Assembly (NCBI GenBank): GCA_035764505.1
Contig: DASTZC010000060.1
Coordinates: 1 to 43,154 of the forward strand
DNA from: Candidatus Polarisedimenticolia bacterium
Lineage (GTDB): Bacteria; Acidobacteriota; Polarisedimenticolia; Gp22-AA2; AA152
Reading direction: 5' to 3'
DNA length: 43,154 bases
Below, in pieces: positions 32,091-41,401 of the stretch. The notes under the pieces are model-generated. The model was not told where the DNA came from, ran no database searches, and saw only the letters and a program-made list of their open reading frames with translations. Positions within the stretch are counted from its first letter, which is position 1. Each line of letters opens with the position of its first letter. A program made the position numbers and the translations under genes.

Positions 32091-34247
32091 CTAGCGGCCG
32101 CCGCCGGAGGCGCGCTCGCGGCGGTCCATGATGCTGGGCTTGAAGGAGGGGAGGATTACCTTCCTTACGTCCTCCGGTGAGATCGGCTCCGAGAAGAAAT
32201 TCCCCTGCCCGAGAGGGCAGCGCAGGGTGCGCAGCTCGCGCAGCTGTCTCTCGTTCTCGATCCCCTCCGCAATGACGTCGTGATCCAGGGCCGCTCCCAG
32301 GCCGACGATGCTGGCGACGATTTTCCGCGCCTTCTCGCTGGCGTTCATCTTCGCGACGAACAGCTTGTCCATCTTGAGCACGTCCACCGGCAGACTCTGC
32401 AGCACCGACAGCGACGAATAGCCCGTCCCGAAATCGTCGATGGCGACCCGGAAGCCGCGCCGCCTCAAGCGCGTCAGGATGCTGGTGACCTCCTTGGGGT
32501 GCTCGATCAGCTGGTTCTCGGTAATCTCAAGGTGCAGCAGCGACGGATCCAGCGAGGATTCCTGTATCGCCCTGGAGATCAATTCCTCCAGCCCCGGGTG
32601 GTAGATCTGCCGTAACGACAGGTTGACCGTCACGAACAGCCCGTCCCATTTCGGGTCGCTGTCCTGCCAGGCACGCAGATTCCGGCAAGCCTCTTTCAGG
32701 ACCCAGGCCCCCAGGGGGAGGATGATGCCGGTCTCCTCGGCCAGCGGGATGAAGCGCTGCGGCGGAATCAGTCCCCGCTCCGGGTGATGCCAGCGCAGCA
32801 GCGCCTCGAACCCCCGCAGGTGCTCCGTCCCCAGCTCCACGATCGGCTGGAAGACGACGCGGAACTGCCCCTGGGCCTGCGCCATCTGCAGATCGTTTTC
32901 CAGCCGGAACTGCTCCTGCGCGGTGGCCATCATCTTCTCATCGAAGATCTCGCACTTGCCGCGGCCGTGGGATTTGGCAAGGTACATCGCCGTGTCCGCG
33001 TCGCGCAGCAGGTCCTCGGGGCGCCGGTAGCCCGCCGGCCCCAGCACCACCCCGGTGCTCAGCGTGACCTGCAGCTCGCGGCCGTTCGATGCCAGCGGCG
33101 TACGCACGGCGTCTTCCAGGCGCCGCACCACGCGCATCGCGTCGTGCAGCGAGCGGATGTCGTCGAGCAGCACCGTGAACTCGTCGCCTCCGATGCGCGA
33201 CACGGTCCATTCGGCCGAGGCGCGCGTAAAGCCTTCCTCGGTCTCATGAATCTCCCGCCGCAGCTCGTCGGAGACTTCCTGCAGCACCGCCCGGAAGCGC
33301 TCAGCCACCTGGACCAGGACCGCGTCGCCCGTCTGGTGTCCCAGCGAGTCGTTGATGTTCTTGAATTGGTCGACGTCGAGGAAGATGACTGCCAGGCTCT
33401 CGCGCCGTCCGCGCTTGGCGGCGCGCTGGAAGGCGCGGGTCAGGCGGTCGAGGAAGAGGCTGCGGTTGGGGAGCGACGTCAAGGGGTCGTGCACCGCCAG
33501 GTGGATGAGCTGCTCCTCCATCCTCTTGCGCTCGTCCACGTCGGCCTGCGAGCCCGCCAGGCGGTGCGGCCGGCCGGCGCCGGGATGCCGCACGGCCATG
33601 CCGCGGGCCATCATCCAGCGGTACGACCCGTCGGCATGCCTCATGCGGTACTCCGCCACCAGGTGGCCCTGGGTCCCGGCGAGGTGGCTGGCGATCCGCG
33701 CCTCCAATCCGGCGCGGTCCTCCGGATGAACCCGGCCGAGCCAATCCTCGGGGCTTTCGCCGACCGTCCTTTCCGACAGGCCGAGCGTCTGCAGCCAGCG
33801 CGCCGAATAGTGGATTCGGTTGTGCTCGAGGTCCCAGTCCCACAGTCCGTCATTGGAGCCACGCGCCGCCAGGGCGTAGCGCTCCTCGCTCAGGCGCAGC
33901 GACTCGGTGCGGTGCCCCACCAGGTCTTCGAGATGGCTCGAGTGGTAGCGCAGCCGATCCTGCAGGGCCCCTGCGATGGCGCCGACCAGGGCCAGAATCA
34001 ATGCGAAGCCGTCGGTGAAGTAGTGGACCGGCGTGACCTCGTGCAGGCCGCGGATTACCGCCAGGCTGAGGGTGGAAGGATAGTCGTGATAGAGGGCGTG
34101 GTAATCGACCAGGTAACCGACCCAGGTCAGCATCAGGCCGATCCCGAAGCCCAGCAGGCCGTATTGGAGCTTTCGGGTGCGGGCGATGGAAGTCAGGAAG
34201 GCGAACCGGGAGCGGGCGTCGGATGCGGAGGCTTCAGGCTGCGTCAT
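32091..34247 (-). CDS. Membrane-bound PAS-GGDEF-EAL cyclic-di-GMP enzyme
   Basis: 718 residues from the ATG at 34247, with GGAGAGG upstream. Two N-terminal membrane helices (about 28-46 and 75-95) anchor it. A PAS/PAC domain follows (about 119-240: ALAARGSNDGLWDWDLEHNRIHYS, YRWMMARGM). The GGDEF domain has the intact RIGGDEF site near residue 350, and the EAL domain has FEALLRWHHP near 482 and the complete loop DDFGTGYSSL. Both active sites look functional, so it could make and degrade cyclic di-GMP. Its start lies inside the end of the upstream gene (14-nt overlap). Together they suggest regulation by an envelope sensor. Confidence 0.95.
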   Translation of the reverse strand: MTQPEASASDARSRFAFLTSIARTRKLQYGLLGFGIGLMLTWVGYLVDYHALYHDYPSTLSLAVIRGLHEVTPVHYFTDGFALILALVGAIAGALQDRLRYHSSHLEDLVGHRTESLRLSEERYALAARGSNDGLWDWDLEHNRIHYSARWLQTLGLSERTVGESPEDWLGRVHPEDRAGLEARIASHLAGTQGHLVAEYRMRHADGSYRWMMARGMAVRHPGAGRPHRLAGSQADVDERKRMEEQLIHLAVHDPLTSLPNRSLFLDRLTRAFQRAAKRGRRESLAVIFLDVDQFKNINDSLGHQTGDAVLVQVAERFRAVLQEVSDELRREIHETEEGFTRASAEWTVSRIGGDEFTVLLDDIRSLHDAMRVVRRLEDAVRTPLASNGRELQVTLSTGVVLGPAGYRRPEDLLRDADTAMYLAKSHGRGKCEIFDEKMMATAQEQFRLENDLQMAQAQGQFRVVFQPIVELGTEHLRGFEALLRWHHPERGLIPPQRFIPLAEETGIILPLGAWVLKEACRNLRAWQDSDPKWDGLFVTVNLSLRQIYHPGLEELISRAIQESSLDPSLLHLEITENQLIEHPKEVTSILTRLRRRGFRVAIDDFGTGYSSLSVLQSLPVDVLKMDKLFVAKMNASEKARKIVASIVGLGAALDHDVIAEGIENERQLRELRTLRCPLGQGNFFSEPISPEDVRKVILPSFKPSIMDRRERASGGGR

Positions 34248-35406
34248 GGTGCCTCTCCGTCGCCTCGGGCGCTCCCGTCGGACGCGCGCCACCCCGGGCG
34301 CTGACGAGGCGCATCGCCTTTAACGCCCGCCCGCGTACGAACGCCAGCCAGCATGTCAGCGCCGCGATCATGACCAGGAGCGCCAGCAGCAGGTTCCCAA
34401 GGGCGCCCAGCAGCGGCGTCGGCCGGCCGGGCCCTTTGTGGACGGGAGTCTTCTCGATGGACTTCTCGAGAGTGGCCAGCCGGATCTTCTGGTCCTTGCC
34501 GATTCCGGCATCGACCAGCGCCCGGTTGATCCGGCGGTAGCGCTCCACATCCGCCAGCCATGCGTCCCGCTCGACCGTGGTCTGCGACCCGCGCTCGAAG
34601 GCCGCCTCGATCCGGCGCTCCAGGAAGCGCGCGAAGCTCTCTCCGACCTCCGCCGTCCGGGCATCGCGCCCGATCACCTTGCCGTTGCCGTCCTCGGCCA
34701 CGATGACGGCCAGCGCCCGCTGCAGCGCCGACTCGTCCTCGCGCGACTTGCGCAGATTGCCGCTCAACGCGTCGCGCTCCGCCATTACCTTCAGCAGTTC
34801 CACCTTGAGCTGCCGGAAGCGGACCAGCACCGTCTCCGTCTCGGCGTCGCCCGAAAGCACCCCGAGCACCTCGCTGCCCGAAGCGTCCGAGGCCTTCTTG
34901 AGCAGATCGGTCTGCAGCAGCTGCTCGGTGCGCGCGTAGCTGGCCGTCTGCGTGATGCAAGCCCTGTCTTCCGAATCCTTGAGGCCGGCCTCCACGATCC
35001 CGTCGCGCTCGCCGCGCAGCTTCTGGATGGTGGTCGTCGCCCATTGGGTGTACTGGTCGATGGTCGGGAAATCCTTCGCGGGTCGCGGGAGCTGCAGATC
35101 CTGCAGCGCCCGATCGCTGAAGTCGTCGAGGTCGGCGGCCACCTTTTGCAGGCGCTCGAGGCGTGTCGAAAACGAAGGGATCAGTTCTTTCGCGAAGGCC
35201 CCGTCGGGGTCCCATTTGGGGTTGCGCGAGATGAGAGACCGAAGCTTCGCCAGGCTGGCGGACGCCTCCGCCAGGTCTCCTTTGCGCATCTGGCCCTTGG
35301 CCTGCGCATAGAGCTGGTGCGGGTCGGTCTCCATCTCGCCGGCGTGAATCAGCGATCCGGCGATGAGGGCGAGGACGAGGAAGCGGAAGGTGCTACGGAC
35401 AGTCAT
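34234..35406 (-). CDS. Exported helical protein with C-terminal membrane anchor
   Basis: 390 residues from the ATG at 35406. A signal peptide (FRFLVLALIAGSLIHAG) precedes a long, charged, mostly helical region with coiled-coil-like stretches (LITRLERLQKVAADLDDFS-like heptads around 80-110 and VLVRFRQLKVELLKVMAER around 195-215). A single membrane helix lies near the C-terminus (LLGALGNLLLALLVMIAALTCWLAF), followed by a basic cytoplasmic tail. The periplasmic helical body plus cytoplasmic tail could signal to the PAS-GGDEF-EAL protein encoded next. I do not recognise the family. Confidence 0.82.
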   Translation of the reverse strand: MTVRSTFRFLVLALIAGSLIHAGEMETDPHQLYAQAKGQMRKGDLAEASASLAKLRSLISRNPKWDPDGAFAKELIPSFSTRLERLQKVAADLDDFSDRALQDLQLPRPAKDFPTIDQYTQWATTTIQKLRGERDGIVEAGLKDSEDRACITQTASYARTEQLLQTDLLKKASDASGSEVLGVLSGDAETETVLVRFRQLKVELLKVMAERDALSGNLRKSREDESALQRALAVIVAEDGNGKVIGRDARTAEVGESFARFLERRIEAAFERGSQTTVERDAWLADVERYRRINRALVDAGIGKDQKIRLATLEKSIEKTPVHKGPGRPTPLLGALGNLLLALLVMIAALTCWLAFVRGRALKAMRLVSARGGARPTGAPEATERHHDAA

Positions 35407-35902
35407 GGGCCAGCGTCCCCCGGGCCGTGAGGAAGACGGGTTCTGCCTCGGCCCGATCGATCCGGAGGCAGGAGGAGCCCGCGGAGCCGTAGCGGGAGAG
35501 ACGGACGTTGCGCAGGGCCGGCCGGGTCTGGCCCTTCGAGATGGGCACCGCGCGATACTGCGCCATGGTGCTGCCCGGCCGGGGGGTGATCTCCCAGATG
35601 GCATGGAAGCCATCGGCGACCAGGTAGAGCCTGCCGTAATGAATCATTCCCTGGACCGTTGCGGGCCTCTTGGCCAGGGGAATTCCCTCGGCTTGCAGGA
35701 TTGGGGAGATGTCGACCCGGCCGGTCAGCGGCGGCTGCTCCGCCAGCTGAATGGTGCCATCCTTCCCGACGTGCAGCTGCATCCGCAGACTATGCTGCTC
35801 GAGAGTCAGAGTGGCTCTCTGAATCGGCTTGACGCAGGCGGACGCCGCGGCCAGTGCCAGGAGCAGGGAGCCGATCTGCACGCTCCGGCGGCATGAGATC
35901 AC
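35393..35902 (-). CDS. Probable lipoprotein of unknown function
   Basis: 169 residues if started at GTG 35902, which has AAAGG about 12 nt upstream. This start gives a short lipoprotein signal SLLLALAAASAC with the lipobox Cys at residue 23. An upstream ATG at 36013 would place a long unusual N-terminus before it. The mature part is beta-rich (VDISPILQAEGIPLA, GMIHYGRLYLVADGFHAIWEITPRPG) and ends with a Cys pair (SSCLRI, HDCP). It overlaps the next gene by 14 nt, so it is the first gene of a lipoprotein, helical protein and cyclic-di-GMP enzyme operon. Not recognised. Confidence 0.75.
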   Translation of the reverse strand: MISCRRSVQIGSLLLALAAASACVKPIQRATLTLEQHSLRMQLHVGKDGTIQLAEQPPLTGRVDISPILQAEGIPLAKRPATVQGMIHYGRLYLVADGFHAIWEITPRPGSTMAQYRAVPISKGQTRPALRNVRLSRYGSAGSSCLRIDRAEAEPVFLTARGTLAHDCP

Positions 35903-36294
35903 GAATGGAGCCTTTCCCGGGACAAGAAACGTTTCGAGTAACGAGCCGGCGACCAGGCTCGAAAACCGCACAAGGCACACTGGCAAATATAGGCGGCCGG
36001 CGAGTGGGATCAACCGGAGGAAGTTGTTGCAGGAAAGGGGTATTGGAGCCGTCAGAGCACGGGCGGGACAGCTTTACACGACAAGCATTCGAGACAACAT
36101 TTTGACATCAGTAGAACAACGTAGACCGCGGGTCGGCGCGACGCCTGCAGCGGCGGAAATTGCAGGACCTGTCCGCGCGCCTCTCGGCCCTCCCGGACGG
36201 TTCCGCGGCCACGATCTGTATCTCCGGCAAGAGGGATGGAACCCTCTTTCAGGCCTGCACGACGGCCGTGGTGAGGAACAAGGGAACGCGGTAA
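35903..36294. other. Intergenic region upstream of the lipoprotein operon
   Basis: 392 nt. It carries the operon promoter at 35986-36013. A plus-strand TTGACA at 36103-36108 has no fitting -10 element. I see no gene, RNA or clear terminator for the M16 gene in the rest. Confidence 0.6.
35986..36013 (-). promoter_or_regulatory. Promoter of the lipoprotein/cyclic-di-GMP operon
   Basis: Minus-strand TTGATC (36013-36008), 16-nt spacer, TATATT (35991-35986). The predicted start is near 35979, about 77 nt before the GTG. Confidence 0.55.
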
Positions 36295-39117
36295 TCAGGG
36301 TTTGCCGCTCTGCTTGGCCTTTGCGAAGTCGCCGGAAATCACCGTCGAGATCTTCGCCGGGTCGATGAACTTCTTCATCGCCGCCAGGATCTCGGCGCTC
36401 GTCAGTGCCTGCACCTTCTTCTCCACCGTCTCGTCCCAGGCCATCGTCCGGCCGATGTATTCGTTGCCGGCGAGCGTGCTCGCCAGCTGGCGATCATTTG
36501 CCCGGGATACTGTCTGCTCTTGCAGCCATCCCTTCTTCGCCTCGGCGATCTCCTCGGGTGTGAAGCCCTTGTCAAGGATCTTTGCGATCTCCTCGTTGTA
36601 CCCCGTCATGAGGCGCTCGGCATTCTGCGGCGCGTAAATTGCACTGGAGCCGAAATAGGCGTCCCGGTCCAAGGGGCTTGCATAGAAGTACGAGCCGGCG
36701 CCGTAGGAGATCCCATCTTTCTGGCGAAGACGCTCGGCGAGCCTCGAATTGAGGAACCCGCCGCCGGTCATGAAGTCTCCGAGGACCATGGCAGGAAATT
36801 CAGGGGCATCGTCGCGCATGTCGATCCGGAGTCCCGCCACAAACTCGGCACTCTCCTTGTCGGGAGCCTCGATCGACTCGTGAATCGCCGGACGATCCTG
36901 ATAGACGCCGACGAGACGAGCGTAAGGCTGGGCGTTCTTCCAGCCCGAGAACAGCTCGGTGAGGAGCGCCTTGATCTCGTCGGGGTCGAAATCCCCGACG
37001 ACGGCGATCTGGGCGGATGAGGCACCGTAGAACTCCGCATGAAACTTTTTCACCTCGTCGAGCTTGACCGCCTGGGCCGCCTCGATCGACTCCTCCGGGC
37101 TCTGCTCGTACCTCGGGTCTTGCTTCGGCCAGGGGTTCAGATGCTTCTGGAGCCTGGTGGAGGCTTTCTGCCCCGGATCGCTCTTGGAAGCCTCGAGCTG
37201 TACGAGCCTCTCCTGGCGAAGAAGCTCCAGCTCCGAAGCAGGGAAGGATGGCTCGCGCAGGATCTCGGCCATCAGCCGCAGTGCGGCCGGAAGATTGTCT
37301 CGTGAGACTTCCACCCCCCCGTAAGCCCCGGCGGCATAACCGTAGGCGAAAACCTGTGCCTTGAGACGGGCGGTCTCGTCCTTGATCTGCTGGCGCGTAT
37401 GCTTCGTTGTGCCGCGCATCAGCATGGCCCCCGCGAAGCTTGCTGCCGTCGCGCGTCCTTGCAGGCTCTTCTCATCACCAAGGTTCATGTTCATTACCAC
37501 CTGAACGGTGGCGCCGCGGGTTTTCTTGGGCAGCATGACGAGCTTGATCCCGGGTGGAAGGGTCGCGCGAATCAGCCGTGCCTCGATCGCCGCGGGCGAA
37601 GAATCGAACGCCTCACCCAGCGCCAGCGCTTCTCCACCCTTGTAGCTCCGCACCAGCTCTCCTACGTCGGGCGCCGCGGGGATGTCGGCTCTCTGCGAAG
37701 CGTTGGTGGGCATGTAGAGACCGACCGTGCGGTTCTCGGGCGTCAGGTAGGCCTTGGCGACACGCGCCACGTCGTCGGGAGAGACCGCCTTGATGCGGTC
37801 GCGGTTGAGGAACATCAGCCTCCAATCCCCCTGGGCCGCCCACTCGGAGAGCCGGATGGCCACGAACTCGGAGTCACGAAGGGTTGACTCCCAGTTCTTG
37901 AGCCAGTTGTCGCGTGCGCGATCGACCTCTTCCGCCGTCGGCGCGTTGGTCGCTGCTTCTTCGGTCACGCGGACGAGGAGGTCTCGGGCTTCTTCGAGCG
38001 AGCTCTCGGTCCGGACCGTTGCGCCGACCAGGAGCATTCCCGGGTCGTGGAGAGCTTGCGCGCGGCCGAACACCGACGCGGCTTTCTTGGTCTCGACCAG
38101 GGCCTTGTAAAGCCGACCGGAAGGCGCGTCGGTGAGGATGAATCTCAGAAGGGATATTGCCGCGAAATCGGGATGAGGGCCGGCAGGAATGTGATAGGCG
38201 GCCGCGGCCATCTGCGAGTCTCCGACGCGGCGCAGCGTCACGCTCCTGGGGCCATCCTGGGCCGGCTCGACCGTATAAGTCGCGGGAAGGGTCCGGGACG
38301 GCTTCGGGATCTTCCCGAACTTCCTGGCGATCTTCGCGAGCGTCCCGGCCTCGTCGATCTTCCCGGCGACGACCAGGACGGCATTGTCGGGCTGGTACCA
38401 GGTCTTGTAGAAGGCCCGGAGCCTCTCGATGGGAACCCGCTCGATGTCCACCCGCGAGCCGATCGTCGACTTGCCATAGTTGTGCCAGAGATACGCGGCC
38501 GACATGACTCGTTCCATGAGGACGCCCTGGGGGTAGTTCTCGCCTATTTCGAATTCGTTGCGCACGACCGAGAACTCGGAGTCCAGGTCTTTCTTCGCCA
38601 TGTTGGAGTTGACCATGCGGTCGGATTCCAGGTCGAGCGCCCAGTCCAGAGCTTCCGCGGTAGCCGTGACGGTCTCGAAGTAGTTCGTCCGGTCGTAATC
38701 CGTCGTTCCGTTGGAGCGAGAGCCGTGGGCCGTCAGCTCCTGAGGAATGTCCTTGTGATTCGGCGTCCCCTTGAAGACCATGTGCTCGAGAAGGTGCGCC
38801 ATTCCCGTCTCGCCATACCCCTCGTGCCGCGATCCGACCAGGTAGGTGATGTTCACCGTGGTCGTCTGCTTCGACGGATCGGGGAACAGCAGGATCCGGA
38901 GCCCGTTGGCGAGACGGTACTCGGTGATCCCTTCCACGGAGGCCACCTTTTGGACACCCCCGGGAAGCGGCGCAGTCGACGAGGAGGGAGCGGGGGATGA
39001 TTTGGCTGAGGCAGGCGCCGCTGCCCGCGCGGCGCCGGGAGGCGGCGCAGGTGCAGCCAAAAGGACGGCCGACACCGACACGAGGAGGAGAGTGGCAAGC
39101 AACCAACGCCTTCGCAT
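36295..39117 (-). CDS. Exported double-domain M16 zinc metallopeptidase
   Basis: 940 residues with a signal peptide (RRRWLLATLLLVSVSAVLLA) and a Pro/Ala linker. The N-terminal M16 half has the inverted zinc site HLLEH (His108, Glu111, His112) and Glu188 in VVRNEFE, with Glu181 seven residues before. The C-terminal half lacks the HxxEH site but has GGGFLNSRLAERLRQKDGISYGAG, the R-Y-like substrate-binding region seen in two-domain processing peptidases. Such proteins degrade or process peptides in the periplasm. The ATG at 39117 is used. It is divergent from the winged-helix/TPR regulator with a 263-nt gap. Confidence 0.95.
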   Translation of the reverse strand: MRRRWLLATLLLVSVSAVLLAAPAPPPGAARAAAPASAKSSPAPSSSTAPLPGGVQKVASVEGITEYRLANGLRILLFPDPSKQTTTVNITYLVGSRHEGYGETGMAHLLEHMVFKGTPNHKDIPQELTAHGSRSNGTTDYDRTNYFETVTATAEALDWALDLESDRMVNSNMAKKDLDSEFSVVRNEFEIGENYPQGVLMERVMSAAYLWHNYGKSTIGSRVDIERVPIERLRAFYKTWYQPDNAVLVVAGKIDEAGTLAKIARKFGKIPKPSRTLPATYTVEPAQDGPRSVTLRRVGDSQMAAAAYHIPAGPHPDFAAISLLRFILTDAPSGRLYKALVETKKAASVFGRAQALHDPGMLLVGATVRTESSLEEARDLLVRVTEEAATNAPTAEEVDRARDNWLKNWESTLRDSEFVAIRLSEWAAQGDWRLMFLNRDRIKAVSPDDVARVAKAYLTPENRTVGLYMPTNASQRADIPAAPDVGELVRSYKGGEALALGEAFDSSPAAIEARLIRATLPPGIKLVMLPKKTRGATVQVVMNMNLGDEKSLQGRATAASFAGAMLMRGTTKHTRQQIKDETARLKAQVFAYGYAAGAYGGVEVSRDNLPAALRLMAEILREPSFPASELELLRQERLVQLEASKSDPGQKASTRLQKHLNPWPKQDPRYEQSPEESIEAAQAVKLDEVKKFHAEFYGASSAQIAVVGDFDPDEIKALLTELFSGWKNAQPYARLVGVYQDRPAIHESIEAPDKESAEFVAGLRIDMRDDAPEFPAMVLGDFMTGGGFLNSRLAERLRQKDGISYGAGSYFYASPLDRDAYFGSSAIYAPQNAERLMTGYNEEIAKILDKGFTPEEIAEAKKGWLQEQTVSRANDRQLASTLAGNEYIGRTMAWDETVEKKVQALTSAEILAAMKKFIDPAKISTVISGDFAKAKQSGKP

Positions 39118-39380
39118 GGGGACCTCCCGCGCGATTCTGATGTATGGCCTCGCGCCGGCCTCGCGGAAATTCCAGGAAAGGTGGCCTATCGGAGTTTCGA
39201 TTCGCCAAATCTAGCACGGTCCGGGGACAGAAGGTCCCTGCTTTTTCCCCTGCGACGCTGGTGCAGCAGAATCCGGGGGCTGACGGGCGGATTCGCTGGC
39301 GGGGCGGGAGTTTCAGCGTAACTTTCCGACGACCCGGCCGCTAAAAAAACCCTGGAGGGCGTCGCGAGGCGCCTGAGCCC

Positions 39381-41279
39381 ATGAATTGCGGTACTTGCAG
39401 AAGGGTGCGCTTCGGGGACTTCGAGCTGGACCTCGAGGCGAAAAGCCTGAAGAACGGCCATGGCCTGGTGCATCTCAATGCCCAGCCGGCCCGCCTGCTG
39501 GCCCTGCTCGTGTCCCGCGCCGGCGACCTTGTTACCCGCGAGGAAATCCAGGCCGAGCTGTGGGGCGAGCAGACCTTCGTCGACTTCGAGCAGGGAATCA
39601 ACCACTGCATCCGGCAGATCCGGACCGCCCTGGGAGACGACGCCGACTCGCCCCGGTTCATCAAGACCGTCCCGCGGCAGGGCTACTGCTTCCTCGCCAC
39701 GCTCGAGCCGGTCGATCCGCCGCAAGTTTCCCACGAGCTTCCGGCCATTCCGCCGGCACGGCACGAGGCACCAGCCTCCAGGCCGCGACGGCGCGCCTAC
39801 TGGCTCGCCGCATCGATCCTTGCCGGTGTCTTTCTGATTTCGGTGAGTGCCCGGCAGCTCGCCTCCCGCACCATTCCGCGGCTGGGCAAGCCGACCCTGG
39901 CCGTACTGCCTTTCAAGGATGTCGGGCCCGCGCCGCACGATGGTTTTCCTGAGGATGCCCTCACCGAAGATCTGATCACCGAGCTGGGGCGCCGTTACTC
40001 CGGGGGTCTTGGCGTGATCGCCCGAACCTCCGCCATGACCTACCGGGGTCAAAGCCCGAGCCGCGAGGAGGTTCGCAAGACGCTCGGCGCGGATTACCTC
40101 CTGGAGGGAACGGTCCGGCAATCCGGAGACGTCATCCGCGTCACGGCGCGGCTCAAGAGAACTTACGATGGCATGCAGCTCTGGGCCGGACGCTACGATC
40201 GGACGCTGCCCGAGCTCCTGAAGCTTCGCCACCGTCTCGGCGAGAGCATCGCGCAGGCTCTCGCACTACGCCTGCTTCCGCGGCAAGCCGAGCCTCTTCA
40301 GGCCGCCTCCACCTCCAGCCATGCCTACGAAGCTCATCTACGTGGACGGGCGGCCCTCGCCGCCCCCTTGCCGGACTCCCAGGTCCGGGCGGAGACCGCA
40401 TTCCAGGAATCGATCCGGGCGGACTCTGCCTTCGCGCCGGCCTACTTCGGGATGGCTCAGGCCGCCCTGAGACGCCCCCGGCCGCGCCGGGAGGTCGTTC
40501 CGCAGGCGAAAGAGTGGCTCTCCAAAGCCCTTGCTCTGGATGATTCCGATCCTCAAGCCCATCTTCTTCTCGCGAACCTCCTTTTCTATTTCGATCTGAA
40601 GCCGGAGGAGGCGCGCCGCGAGTTCGAGAGGGCGCTCGAGATCCAACCCGATTTCGCCGAAGCGCACCATGCCTTCGCGGCCTACTTCTCCATTCATGGG
40701 CGGCACGACGAGGCCCTGGCGCAGGTGCACAAGGCGCTCGAGCTGGATCCGATCTCGCCGATGGTGAACTCGGATGTCGGGTGGTATTCCTATTTCGCCC
40801 GCCGCTATCCTGAGGCCACCGAGGCTGCCCGCCATGCCCTCCGCATCAGCCCCGGCGACTACTGGGCCTCCCGCTGCGTCGTCGTCTCCGAGAGCCAGCT
40901 CGGGCGCCTCGATTCCGCCGCGGCCCAGGCGCTGGTCGAGATGCGGCTGCGGGGCGTCGGCGAGATGCGCCTGCGCCAGCTCGAGCCGCTCACGCCGCGC
41001 GAGACGCTCGACGCCTTCTGGAAATGGGAGCTGCAGCGGGCGGAAGGGGAGCGCAGGAACATGCCGCCGGCGGCGAGCGACCGGGCGCTCGCCTATCTGG
41101 CGCTTGGCGAGCGCGACAAGGCGATGACCGAGCTCGAAGCCGCCTTCGAGCAGCGCTCCGGATGGATTCTGCCCTTCCTCCCCGTCGACCCCCGCTTCGA
41201 CCCCCTTCGGAGCGACCCCTCTTTCCGCAACCTCATGGCAAAGATGAGCTTCCTTTCGGATCCCTCCGCGAGTCGATAG
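39381..41279 (+). CDS. Membrane-anchored winged-helix regulator with TolB-like and TPR domains (CadC-like)
   Basis: 632 residues. An OmpR/CadC-type winged-helix domain occupies about 8-105 (RFGDFELDLEAKSL, LALLVSRAGDLVTREEIQAELW, HCIRQIRTALGDD, FIKTVPRQGYCFLA). A membrane helix lies around 138-158 (WLAASILAGVFLISVSA). The outside part begins with the TolB-like domain (TLAVLPFKDVGPAPHDGFPEDALTEDL, LGADYLLEGTVRQSGD) and ends in TPR repeats (about 340-560: HLLLANLLFYFDLKPEEARREFE, AHHAFAAYFSIHGRHDEALAQ). This one-component transmembrane architecture is abundant in Acidobacteriota. Target and signal are unknown; the divergent peptidase gene or the next FG-GAP gene are candidates. Confidence 0.93.
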   Translation: MNCGTCRRVRFGDFELDLEAKSLKNGHGLVHLNAQPARLLALLVSRAGDLVTREEIQAELWGEQTFVDFEQGINHCIRQIRTALGDDADSPRFIKTVPRQGYCFLATLEPVDPPQVSHELPAIPPARHEAPASRPRRRAYWLAASILAGVFLISVSARQLASRTIPRLGKPTLAVLPFKDVGPAPHDGFPEDALTEDLITELGRRYSGGLGVIARTSAMTYRGQSPSREEVRKTLGADYLLEGTVRQSGDVIRVTARLKRTYDGMQLWAGRYDRTLPELLKLRHRLGESIAQALALRLLPRQAEPLQAASTSSHAYEAHLRGRAALAAPLPDSQVRAETAFQESIRADSAFAPAYFGMAQAALRRPRPRREVVPQAKEWLSKALALDDSDPQAHLLLANLLFYFDLKPEEARREFERALEIQPDFAEAHHAFAAYFSIHGRHDEALAQVHKALELDPISPMVNSDVGWYSYFARRYPEATEAARHALRISPGDYWASRCVVVSESQLGRLDSAAAQALVEMRLRGVGEMRLRQLEPLTPRETLDAFWKWELQRAEGERRNMPPAASDRALAYLALGERDKAMTELEAAFEQRSGWILPFLPVDPRFDPLRSDPSFRNLMAKMSFLSDPSASR

Positions 41280-41401
41280 CGCCTCCCGGGCTTATCATCT
41301 CCATCCCATCCTCGTCTCATCTCCCTTTCATGGTGTATCAGCCTCGCTCTTCGTACCTTCCGCACGTCGTTCCCCCCAAACCCTTTCTCGAGGAGGTTGG
41401 C

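Noticed and set aside
36103-36131. Plus-strand promoter from TTGACA at 36103
   Set aside because: No acceptable -10 lies at 15-19 nt, and no plus-strand gene follows.
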